A stretch of 64,000 nt of DNA from Halobellus limi (GTDB lineage: Archaea; Halobacteriota; Halobacteria; Halobacteriales; Haloferacaceae). Where the stretch lies: positions 1,674,001-1,738,000 of the forward strand of contig NZ_CP031311.1 of the NCBI RefSeq assembly GCF_004799685.1. Direction: 5' to 3'. The notes beneath the pieces are model-generated. The model was not told where the DNA came from. It saw only the letters and a list, made by a program, of their open reading frames with translations, and made no database searches. A program made the translations under genes and the position numbers. Positions 16,742 through 24,025 of this stretch are shown piece by piece (position 1 is the first letter of the stretch; every line of letters starts with the position of its first letter).

Positions 16742-18802
16742 CTATTTCCATATTCTACCCCACCACCCAGTCGACTTTGGCTCGATTCCAGTCCACTCGT
16801 AGAATCGCTCCGGCTGGTCGAACTGGATTCGAGTCTTCTGTACTTCGGTGCGGATCGTCGAGGGAACGACCTTGTCGTACTTGAAGACCGCATAGCCGTC
16901 GAGATTTTCAGAGAAATCCGCCAGCAGGATGTCGTTCTTTTCCTCGATAGTAAAGAGTCCCGTTTGGTAGGCCTGTCGCCACTTCCGACGCCCGTGGTCG
17001 TAGATACGCTCCGCGGGCCCGTCATTCGGGAAGTAAACCGGTGGCTCCCGGTTTGCGTACTCGTAGAGTTCCCGGAATACCTCACGAGCGACCGCGAGCT
17101 TGTCGTCCTGATCGGGGAGGGTGATTTGCTTCTGGAAGAGCAGATGAGCGAACCACGGAAAGAGCTGATTCCGCTCCTTGATGAGTCGGGCAGTCTCTTC
17201 TCGCTCGTGCCCCTCCACGTCGAACACGACATCGAACTCAAGCATCTTCATCCGGGTCCTGTACTCCGACTTCGGGTTCCCGTCATTCGACGTGAACACA
17301 AACGTCGGGAAGGCGACCGATCCATCCCACGCGCCCGTCCAGTAGGTTTTGATGATGTCTCGCTCGACCCTGTCTTTGTCAACGTCGTCGACGAGGAAGG
17401 GGAACACCGTGTTCGACGAGCGACAGCGCTCGATGGCGTCCTTAGTGAACTGTTGCCCCTCGACTGGTTCGGCGACGACACCGCTCGAGATGAGATTCGC
17501 TGCGAACCGGAGGAACATCCCCTTCCCCGAATCGTTCTGTCCGTGGATGTAGAGGAAAGGAAGGTCCTTGTCCAACTCAGCACCATCGCGGTTGGCGTAC
17601 TCCTGCGCGAAGTAGTTCGCAAACGGAGCCCAGAAGACGTAGATGACGGCCTCGTAGAAGTGGGCCATCGTCTCCTCTGACCGTTTCGCGTCACCGAATC
17701 GGTCGACCGTTTCGATGTACTCCTCGATGTGTGCCAGCGCCTCTGAGACCTCTTCCGGTTCGTCTGGTAGCGGAGCAGTCATCTCGAGGGTCGTGTTGTC
17801 GAGCTGCATCCGGACCAGCTCTTTCTCTCGGTTCACCCACATCGTCGGGAAGTCGTCGTTGAACCGGCGAAGATATCGGTCGAAACCAGCTGCAGATCCC
17901 CGTAGCTCGGTGGGTTTGACCGAGACATTGTGCCGCGAGAGCGTCGACTCAGCCTGCTTCACTGGCTCCTCAAGCCCCTGTGGCGAAAGCCGCATCTGCC
18001 GGTCTGGCTGGACATCTGTCGCCTCGACATCTCCGCTCCCATCTGCTTGGAGAGCAACGACCTCTTCGGCCTCTTCGGCCTCCGAAACCACGTTGACCCG
18101 CCGAACTCGCTCGTCGTCCTCGTCGAACATCTCCACGATGCGACGGTGGAGGTCGCCGGTCGGATTGTCGGACGGGACGGTTCCGTCTACCCAGAGGTCG
18201 TAGACCCGGTCACGCTCCTCTGGATCGTCAGTTTCTGCGAGCTGCTCCGTGAGGTCCTTCATGAACAGTTCACACTCCTCTCGATGTGCCTCGTAGAGCC
18301 GGTCGGCGTACTCGTCGATAATGGAATTTCCATTAGTGCGGAAGACCACGACGAGGTTGGTCTGGTTCCCTGACCACGCTTGCTTCGAGAGGTTCGGAGA
18401 GCCGAACACCACCGTTCGAGACCCATCGCGGTTCTCCGCGAGGTAGAGTTTGCTGTGGAGCGTGACCCGCTTGTCCAGCGTGTAGAGATTCAGCTGGTCT
18501 TCCTCCAGCAGGTGGGTGAGGTGCTTCGCGAGGTCGAGATCTCCTTGTAGGTCTTTACGGTACTCCGCCTGTCGGTAGTCCCCGACCACGACCTCCAGCT
18601 GTTCAAGGTTAAGGTCACTACTCGCGAACAGCTGGTGGATGATCTGAGGCGACTGGGAGTAAGTAACTGCGCGGAGCAGGCGAGCGTCACCGAAGTAGTC
18701 AACGAACGTTGGCCACGATTTGACCATCGCGAGTTCGAGGTCGATTGCCACCTCATCTCCACCGTCTCGCGTCGGGACTGTGATTGGAATCGTGTATTCC
18801 AT
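16742..18802 (-). CDS. Phospholipase-D nuclease fused to a P-loop ATPase
   Basis: Start ATG 18802 (MEYTIPITVPTRDG) is preferred to 18865: GGAGGA lies just upstream of it. The product is 686 residues. The N-terminal third has one PLD half-site: HSKLYLAENRDG (H and K of HxK, about 116-118) followed by FGSPNLSKQAW. A helical linker leads to an ATPase with Walker A HGQNDSGKGMF (about 420-430), Walker B FPFLVDDVDKD (about 465) and sensor-like FVFTSNDGNP, reminiscent of SF3/D5-type helicases. A single HKD motif implies that dimers form the active site. This is the first gene of the leftward cluster with Mre11, Rad50, NurA and HerA, and divergent from a CARF regulator. I know of no described system with exactly this set. 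Confidence 0.8.
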   Translation of the reverse strand: MEYTIPITVPTRDGGDEVAIDLELAMVKSWPTFVDYFGDARLLRAVTYSQSPQIIHQLFASSDLNLEQLEVVVGDYRQAEYRKDLQGDLDLAKHLTHLLEEDQLNLYTLDKRVTLHSKLYLAENRDGSRTVVFGSPNLSKQAWSGNQTNLVVVFRTNGNSIIDEYADRLYEAHREECELFMKDLTEQLAETDDPEERDRVYDLWVDGTVPSDNPTGDLHRRIVEMFDEDDERVRRVNVVSEAEEAEEVVALQADGSGDVEATDVQPDRQMRLSPQGLEEPVKQAESTLSRHNVSVKPTELRGSAAGFDRYLRRFNDDFPTMWVNREKELVRMQLDNTTLEMTAPLPDEPEEVSEALAHIEEYIETVDRFGDAKRSEETMAHFYEAVIYVFWAPFANYFAQEYANRDGAELDKDLPFLYIHGQNDSGKGMFLRFAANLISSGVVAEPVEGQQFTKDAIERCRSSNTVFPFLVDDVDKDRVERDIIKTYWTGAWDGSVAFPTFVFTSNDGNPKSEYRTRMKMLEFDVVFDVEGHEREETARLIKERNQLFPWFAHLLFQKQITLPDQDDKLAVAREVFRELYEYANREPPVYFPNDGPAERIYDHGRRKWRQAYQTGLFTIEEKNDILLADFSENLDGYAVFKYDKVVPSTIRTEVQKTRIQFDQPERFYEWTGIEPKSTGWWGRIWK
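18317..18337. repeat. Island palindrome copy 3 (inside a gene)
   Basis: Half-sites GATAATGGA and TCCATTAGT with spacer ATT; seven central pairs match. Unlike the others it lies within a coding region (the PLD-ATPase, where it encodes NGNSI), so it may be chance or a site inside the gene. Confidence 0.4.
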
Positions 18803-19008
18803 GGTTTCCTCCGGCCACTCAGGACGGCTACAGGCTGTTTGCGAGCCGGCCACCCCATCCTCCAAACAGGGCGGGAAGTCTCTGCTCCCCTGACGCGGCC
18901 ATATTCAGAGGGTGGACGGTTGAAATATTAACAATTATGCTGACATTATCGACGCTGACGACTGTATCGTCACAATTGGTATTAATGACATGACCGTGAA
19001 TGTAGCAT

Positions 19009-19776
19009 ATGAAGGACGGTCGAAACCACGAGATGGATGTCGTTGAGCGCGTCCATGTCGCACCGTTGGGGTACGAATATGAGCGGATTGTCCTCCCGAC
19101 GCTGAATCAGAAGGCAGACCGAGCGGTGCTGATTGATTATCGTGACGACGAAGAACGTCCTCCGTACCACGACCAAGTGCGAGAAGATCTCCGGGAAGCA
19201 GGCGTGACCGTCGAGAGTTGTGAAGCCGACATCTTCTCACTCTACGATTCAATCGGAACGGTGGCCCGGCTCATCCGACAAAACGCGGAGCATCAGGTAT
19301 ACGTCAATCTCGCCTCTGGGTCGAAGGTGATGGCCATCGGTGGGATGATTGCCTGTATGGCTGAAGGGGCTACGCCATACTACGTGCGGGCGGAGGAGTA
19401 CAAGTTCGACGGGCAGGAACCCCTGTCGAAAGGGATCAAGGAAACCTTCGCCCTTCCTGCGTACCCGGTAGAGCAACCGACAACCGAACACATCAGAATT
19501 CTTCGGGCCCTACGAGATGACGGATCCCTCTCGAAGAGCGAGTTGATTGACCTTGGTCAGCGAGAGTCACTCCCCTTCATCGAGAAATCAGAGACGGAGA
19601 GTCGGCGTGGGAAGTACCGAACGCTTGAGGCTCGGGTCACCAATCCACTCCAAGAGAAGGGGTACATCACGCTCGAAAGCGTTGGACGACGAACGCTGGT
19701 CGAAATCACGGATAGCGGCCGCAGTCACCTCCAAGCCTTCGAGTACATGGTTGAGGTCTCCAGCGAGACCGGCTGA
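19009..19776 (+). CDS. CARF-domain winged-helix regulator (HFX_2341/DUF6293-like)
   Basis: A 255-residue protein; ATG 19033 (MDVVERVHVAPLG) is an alternative start. The N-terminal 140 residues form a Rossmann-like CARF fold: VHVAPLGYEYERIVLPTLNQ, then RAVLIDYRDDEE, and VNLASGSKVMAIGGMIACMA, the glycine/serine-rich loop that contacts cyclic oligonucleotides in CARF proteins. The C-terminal part (from about 165, EHIRILRALRDDGSLSKSEL) is a winged helix. Such proteins are known in haloarchaea as DUF6293 or HFX_2341-like regulators. It is divergent from the PLD-ATPase gene, with 206 bp between, and may control that cluster in response to a nucleotide signal (inference; no cyclase is in the window). 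Confidence 0.85.
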   Translation: MKDGRNHEMDVVERVHVAPLGYEYERIVLPTLNQKADRAVLIDYRDDEERPPYHDQVREDLREAGVTVESCEADIFSLYDSIGTVARLIRQNAEHQVYVNLASGSKVMAIGGMIACMAEGATPYYVRAEEYKFDGQEPLSKGIKETFALPAYPVEQPTTEHIRILRALRDDGSLSKSELIDLGQRESLPFIEKSETESRRGKYRTLEARVTNPLQEKGYITLESVGRRTLVEITDSGRSHLQAFEYMVEVSSETG

Positions 19777-20404
19777 GCACTCGTGCATCTTCGTCCGGAG
19801 AATTTCCAAACTTGCGGGGGCGGTTGAGTCACCCCTTGATCCCACTGACCGTGATACCTTTATACGCATGAAGCGAAGCTAAACGTACAGTAGAGACGCT
19901 GAAGCGGGGGCCGAGGCCCCTTCAGCAGCGGTGAATTACCACCAACCTGCCAACCTACCAATGTTGGCAGGACAGATTGGCGGGAATTTGGTAGCAACTC
20001 ACCGGTTCAGCCCTCCGAAGTAAGAAATAAAGTCAAAACCTAGCTGACCTCTCTCTGTAACACCTTACTAGACTCCCTCGGTTAGCCCGGGGTCTACCAC
20101 CCATAGGGGTTCCCCCCGGGGTGCTACAACCATCTCACCCTCGACCCCGCCTACCAACACTGGTAGGTTGGATTGCTACCAACACCTACCGCTACTGTTG
20201 GTACCGCCTCGGCTACAACCGGTGTTATGACCCCGCTTGAATTGCTTTGGAGACTGGGACAAGAGAGGGCCTCCCGCTCTGTAGAGTACCCAATCGCACT
20301 CGCCCGCTCCTTGAGGTCGGAGGCACTCTCCCGACTTCTGCTGAATACTGCTCATAGGGCCTTGAGATAAGTGCTTAGTCGGACGCACCTTCTTGACTGG
20401 TGTA
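19777..20404. other. Noncoding stretch rich in stem-loops
   Basis: No convincing gene in 628 bp. A TATA-like ccTTTATAC lies near 19856-19865. A hairpin at 19898-19926 has a perfect 7-bp stem (GCTGAAG with CTTCAGC) enclosing a G- then C-rich inner part. A second hairpin at 19946-19971 pairs CCTGCCAAC with GTTGGCAGG. A third at 20150-20167 pairs CCTACCA with TGGTAGG. Further TACCAAC or GTTGGTA words occur near 20177 and 20197, and a CCCGGGG-containing inverted repeat near 20086-20125. Candidates are an untranslated RNA, a regulatory region or a former mobile-element end. Confidence 0.45.
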
Positions 20405-20767
20405 ATGCCAGAAGAAGACAAGCCTGAATCAGACGAGCTCGACAAGGCAATTCTTGATGCACTCCTGCGGGCGCGAGAGGAAATTGAAACGGCGCGAGAA
20501 CTCAGTTACAGCGAATTCCCTGTTCGGTATCCCCGCGAGATGTACGCATTACTCTCCGTCGATGAGTATCTTGAGACCGTGATTCAATCGATTGAATTGG
20601 ACTCACCTCCACTGCATCCATCGCTGACGCGTGAGACGTACGTTCGCCGGAAGCAGCTCGAGCATCTCATCCAGTTCGCGCGATGCCACCAGTGGAACGG
20701 CTCGGTGCACAGTCGCCGCGACCCCCCCGGGTGGGAGCGGAGGAAGCGCTCCGTGGGGGAGGTGTGA
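20405..20767 (+). CDS. Small orphan protein
   Basis: ATG 20405 (MPEEDKPESDELDKAILDAL) follows the last hairpin region and gives 120 residues. The N-terminal half is a long acidic helix (ILDALLRAREEIETARELSY); the middle reads VRYPREMYALLSVDEYLETV, and the tail is basic (RRDPPGWERRKRSVGEV). No known domain. The change from an acidic body to a strongly basic tail is unusual for a haloarchaeal protein and could reflect nucleic-acid binding or a frameshifted end. No coupled neighbour. Confidence 0.5.
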   Translation: MPEEDKPESDELDKAILDALLRAREEIETARELSYSEFPVRYPREMYALLSVDEYLETVIQSIELDSPPLHPSLTRETYVRRKQLEHLIQFARCHQWNGSVHSRRDPPGWERRKRSVGEV

Positions 20768-20822
20768 TTGCTTAAAACGACAGAATCTTTCTACAGCAAT
20801 ACGGTCGGTGTGTGACACACCG

Positions 20823-21269
20823 CTATTCGTCGAAGACCATCGATACCGCTTTTTCGACTGGTCTAGCATCGACGTTTTCCGGAATCAAAACAATCAGCCC
20901 GGAATCCCGGCCAAAGCTTCTCGGTTGCATCTTTTGATTCCTGCGAAGACCAACTGACCGGGCGGGTCGTGTCACGGTGATTTGCATCCCATTATCGCCA
21001 GAGGAACGGACTTTCGTAGTCACGGACTCCCCCACACCTCTCCCATCCGATGCAGAGAGAATCGACATGAGTTCCAATAGCTGACCATCGTCAACCTGTT
21101 TCGAAGCCAGTACGAGAACTCCACCAACTCCGACCACTTTCACATCGGTACCGACGCTGTAGCCCGCATTACGATATAACCGTGTATTCTGAAAGGCGAG
21201 TCCTGTGTTGTTCTCCGAATTTTTACTCTCGATATGCAGTCGCTTGATTCGATTAGGAGGGCTGAATGC
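20823..21269 (-). CDS. Orphan protein with beta-rich repeats
   Basis: I start at ATG 21269 (MAFSPPNRIKRLHIES), since the longer version reads through palindrome copy 4. The product is 148 residues. The body is beta-rich: YSVGTDVKVVGVGGVLVLAS, then MQITVTRPARSVGLRRNQK and GLIVLIPENVDARPVEKAV. The last part faintly resembles AbrB/SpoVT-like strands, but the match is too weak to name. The palindrome lies 5 bp upstream of the start, suggesting direct regulation. No membrane segments; function unknown. Confidence 0.5.
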   Translation of the reverse strand, partial: AFSPPNRIKRLHIESKNSENNTGLAFQNTRLYRNAGYSVGTDVKVVGVGGVLVLASKQVDDGQLLELMSILSASDGRGVGESVTTKVRSSGDNGMQITVTRPARSVGLRRNQKMQPRSFGRDSGLIVLIPENVDARPVEKAVSMVFDE

Positions 21270-21273
21270 CATC

Positions 21274-21294
21274 ACTAATAGAGATTCCATTACC
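21274..21294. repeat. Island palindrome copy 4
   Basis: Half-sites ACTAATAGA and TCCATTACC with spacer GAT. It is immediately upstream of the ATG at 21269 of the leftward orphan gene. Confidence 0.45.
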
Positions 21295-21353
21295 GACTTT
21301 ATACATAGCGCACGACCCACTCGATCGCTCTTACTCCGGTTGTTCCAATCTCC

Positions 21354-21926
21354 TCACTTAGTTACGTGGTCGACTTCAAAGTCCTTGACACGTTGCTTGA
21401 GTGCTGATATTCGCTCGCTGGGGTCAAATGAACCCAACGGCCGATCATCCGTTTCGACCGCGATTTCGAGACGAGCAATGGACCACCGTAACATACTGAT
21501 ATTCCGATACACGGTCTCGGTAATGTATCTCTGTAGCTGCTCGATCTGCTCTTCTTGGGCCCTGACACGCTCTTTGAGCGTGTCCACTTGTGCTGCTAAC
21601 TCGTCAACGTCACGTGTGGCCTTTTCTGGTTGGTAGTGTCCACCCTGAAGCAGCCCTTTGTTTTCAATCTCCTCGCACGCAAAGTCTGTGAGAATAGCAA
21701 TCTTCTGAGCGGACTCGTTGGGTCCTGCAACGTTCTCATCATCATATTCGATTGAGATTAACCCCTTCTGCTCAAGCGACTCATACCGGTATTTTATATC
21801 TGAACGACTCAACCCGGATCGTTGTCGTATCTCACTCGTTCGGGCTTTCCCACCTCCGTCGTATACTGCTTGGAGGAATCTCCTCGACTTCTCTCTGGAT
21901 TCTTTAGAACGACCAATGACTACCAT
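21354..21926 (-). CDS. Winged-helix regulator with C-terminal coiled coil
   Basis: Start ATG 21926 (MVVIGRSKESREKSRRFLQA) is preferred; earlier in-frame ATGs at 21995 and 21965 would add a hydrophobic, poorly conserved-looking stretch. 190 residues. Residues 10-75 are a winged helix (TSEIRQRSGLSRSDIKYRYE is the recognition part, ISIEYDDE the wing). From about 100 a coiled coil follows (DELAAQVDTLKERVRAQEEQ), then a helical tail, suiting dimerisation. Fold and size suit a repressor that could bind a 21-bp palindrome; palindrome copy 4 lies 60 bp downstream of its stop, but this link is a guess. Confidence 0.65.
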   Translation of the reverse strand: MVVIGRSKESREKSRRFLQAVYDGGGKARTSEIRQRSGLSRSDIKYRYESLEQKGLISIEYDDENVAGPNESAQKIAILTDFACEEIENKGLLQGGHYQPEKATRDVDELAAQVDTLKERVRAQEEQIEQLQRYITETVYRNISMLRWSIARLEIAVETDDRPLGSFDPSERISALKQRVKDFEVDHVTK

Positions 21927-22412
21927 AGCCGTGATGACGTAGCTGAACTGCTTTGGTCTACCCATGAGACAACTGGGGTGAACACCGTGTTGCACCCTAC
22001 ATTATGAACGGTGTGTCTGATGGGCGGACATGGGGCAATTCGTTTTCCGACTACTCTCTATGAGAGTAAACGTCGAAAGAATGGGTTATGACGACTACTC
22101 GTAGCATCTTTTCGTACCCCTCCCCCCACTTGCTCGGTGCTCAACTCATCCCCCACTCGCTGTAGTGCTGTTATGTCATGTTCCTGCTTCCCATCTGCTA
22201 TCCAACTAACAAATATTCCATTAGTTAATTGAGGGACTTCCCGCAGTCATAGCCAATTAGCGTATTCAGAACAGGCAGGGAATACCCGAGTGAGTAAAGC
22301 GAGCTCGACAGTCAGTACGAGCCCATAGACTGACACTAATTGGATTCAACACAGTCTCAAGAATCCCTGTCTCGATACGGAACTCATCCGAGGTGAGCGT
22401 TAGAGCTCTCAG
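21927..22412. other. Gap with no convincing gene; holds palindrome copy 5
   Basis: Nearly 0.5 kb without a supported gene. It is AT-richer than its surroundings and contains palindrome copy 5 and short frames (24 codons at most from 22031) that I do not believe. Confidence 0.5.
22205..22225. repeat. Island palindrome copy 5
   Basis: Half-sites ACTAACAAA and TCCATTAGT with spacer TAT. The right half matches the consensus exactly; the left is degenerate. Confidence 0.45.
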
Positions 22413-22856
22413 TTATTCGATCCGCTCACAGATGTCTCGCACACGCTCAAGTGCATCCGTCAGTGTCGGCTCTGGGGTTTTGCATGCTTCCGCGATATCA
22501 GCGCCACCAACAACAACCATCCACGACGTGCTCACCTTCTCCACCTTACCCGTTGACTCGTTGGGCGTGATTGACGCAGAAGTTGGCTGAAGTTGACATG
22601 GTAACGCAATGAACTCGGATTCTGAAACGGGCAAAATGCAGACTTGAGTCGGGGTCGAAACTGTGAAGATGGAATCGGCTTCACCGACATTATCAAGCCC
22701 GATTAGAGGAACTGATAGCGGCGATGGTGCAACCGAAACCCTCCACCCATCAAGGCTCTTCGCTAGTTCAGTTAATCGACGGTGTATCTCACCGTAATCG
22801 ACGTTCAAATCCGGTACATGTGCTGAATCGAAATTGTCCTGTGGTATGTGACTCAT
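22413..22856 (-). CDS. Orphan protein
   Basis: A 147-residue soluble acidic protein starting MSHIPQDNFDSAHVPDLNVD. Helix (IHRRLTELAKSLDGWRVSV), several strands (DSIFTVSTPTQVCILPVSES, SWMVVVGGADIAEAC) and a final helix (LTDALERVRDICERI) suggest a compact alpha/beta domain. No motif recognised. It is 74 bp downstream of the next leftward gene and may be co-transcribed with it as a two-gene unit; short paired orphans in such islands are sometimes toxin-antitoxin or immunity pairs, but nothing here proves that. Confidence 0.55.
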   Translation of the reverse strand: MSHIPQDNFDSAHVPDLNVDYGEIHRRLTELAKSLDGWRVSVAPSPLSVPLIGLDNVGEADSIFTVSTPTQVCILPVSESEFIALPCQLQPTSASITPNESTGKVEKVSTSWMVVVGGADIAEACKTPEPTLTDALERVRDICERIE

Positions 22857-22930
22857 GATAGTATGGCCGATTTGTTTGGCGGAGGCCTGACCACCTTTCT
22901 CTGTTGTAGGGCCAGAATGGTATTCGGGCG

Positions 22931-23284
22931 CTATCCGACCACGTGGCTACGGAAACGCTCCATTCCCTCGTCGCGAGTAATGGGGGTCGCTTCTTCAACG
23001 AAGTTCCATCCGTTCTTGGAGTACAGGAATTTCGTTCCGTAAGCTGATGGTGCATACTCGTCGAATTCGATGATGCACTGCTTCTCTTCGCTCTCGAACA
23101 CGACAGATTCAATTTCTCCGTATCTCGCCGTCAGCTCCTCAAAGTTCTCGAGTGAGGTCCCGAATGCGCTGATTGTGACGATGCCAGACGTGGACCAATC
23201 ATCAGAGATGGTCACTGCCACCGCTCCATCTTCAATCAGGTTGCTCAACAGCGAGTCCAATTCTATGCTAGTCGTATCTTTCAT
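22931..23284 (-). CDS. Small orphan protein
   Basis: A 117-residue acidic protein (MKDTTSIELDSLLSNLIED). The pattern of a helix, a beta hairpin (AVAVTISDDWSTSGIVTISA), a helix (ENFEELTARYGEI) and further strands (VVFESEEKQCIIEFDEY) resembles small alpha/beta immunity-type folds. A TATA-like element (complement of ctataaatta, 23317-23326) lies 33-42 bp upstream of the start and fits a short leader. The gene at 22413 follows 74 bp downstream in the same direction. No known family. Confidence 0.55.
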   Translation of the reverse strand: MKDTTSIELDSLLSNLIEDGAVAVTISDDWSTSGIVTISAFGTSLENFEELTARYGEIESVVFESEEKQCIIEFDEYAPSAYGTKFLYSKNGWNFVEEATPITRDEGMERFRSHVVG

Positions 23285-23316
23285 GGGATACAGCCTTACA
23301 GAATTCGTGCCCGGCT

Positions 23317-23326
23317 ATAAATTAGC
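23317..23326 (-). promoter_or_regulatory. TATA box for the gene at 22931-23284
   Basis: The complement reads TAATTTATAG, a good archaeal TATA element, 33-42 bp upstream of the ATG at 23284, in an otherwise AT-rich gap. Confidence 0.4.
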
Positions 23327-23588
23327 GTATTGAAATTGATATTTATATATTGGTCGAAGGGGCTACTCTGTCTATCGTTTTTCTAATTCATACTGTATTG
23401 TGTGACTACTAAGAGACATACAGAATGGTCGCTCGATGTCCTACCGGCCGGTAACTCTCGGACCCTATGCAGCCAAGCCACGAGTTCCAAAAATACGTGT
23501 TCAGTTAACGGATCAGATGCAGTTCTCCTCATCCAATACGTCCTCCTATTGACGACAAACCATTGCAGTCGGGCAGCGTGGGAAGAAT

Positions 23589-23744
23589 ATGACTCGGTAT
23601 TGTCCTGAACAGGTCGGCGAGAGGGCTGAACTTCGTCAGGAGCCTACTGGATTCTGGGTTTGCCTCGGGTGTGGCAGTATATTCGGTCGAAGCTATGGCC
23701 GAGCTATCGAACGATGGAGGAGCCACCTTGTGGATGGTTCGTAA
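23589..23744 (+). CDS. 51-residue CxxC protein
   Basis: A complete short frame from ATG 23589 encodes MTRYCPEQVGERAEL, then GFWVCLGCGSIFGRSYG, and ends in a helix (AIERWRSHLVDGS). Cysteine 5 with the later CxxC and a downstream histidine could hold a zinc. The layout parallels the protein at 6677-6832. No operon partner; support is modest because of the length. Confidence 0.4.
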   Translation: MTRYCPEQVGERAELRQEPTGFWVCLGCGSIFGRSYGRAIERWRSHLVDGS

Positions 23745-23781
23745 CTCCTCAGTCCACGGTGAAGTCCGAGTCTGGTGAGCA

Positions 23782-23802
23782 ACTAACGGAAACTCTGTTA
23801 GT
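23782..23802. repeat. Island palindrome copy 6
   Basis: Half-sites ACTAACGGA and TCTGTTAGT with spacer AAC. Relative to copy 2, both halves changed near the same place (T to C left, A to G right), keeping most of the symmetry, which hints at selection on the palindrome. It lies upstream of the DUF262 gene. Confidence 0.55.
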
Positions 23803-24025
23803 TCCAGAGCCGCGGTCCGCCTTCTGACAAGAGATCTGCCCAACCGGACTCAACACCAGATATAGATCGGGAGATACTGTACCTGAACCACCATCTGCTG
23901 GATGTTTCATATTGAAACCGGAATACAGCATCGCTGTGAGGTTCTGTGATTCCAGATTTCGATGTCCGAGTTGGGTTGACTCTCCTACCCGCAGGAATTT
24001 TCTGTCCACTGGCTACACCCGATGT

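Noticed and set aside
19777-20404. CRISPR array or replication origin
   Set aside because: The repeated words are short, unevenly spaced and inverted; there are no spacers and no orc1/cdc6 gene nearby.
23402-23608. 68-codon frame with GTG start
   Set aside because: Composition is not haloarchaeal (few acidic residues, many S/T/C) and it overlaps the better CxxC frame at 23589.
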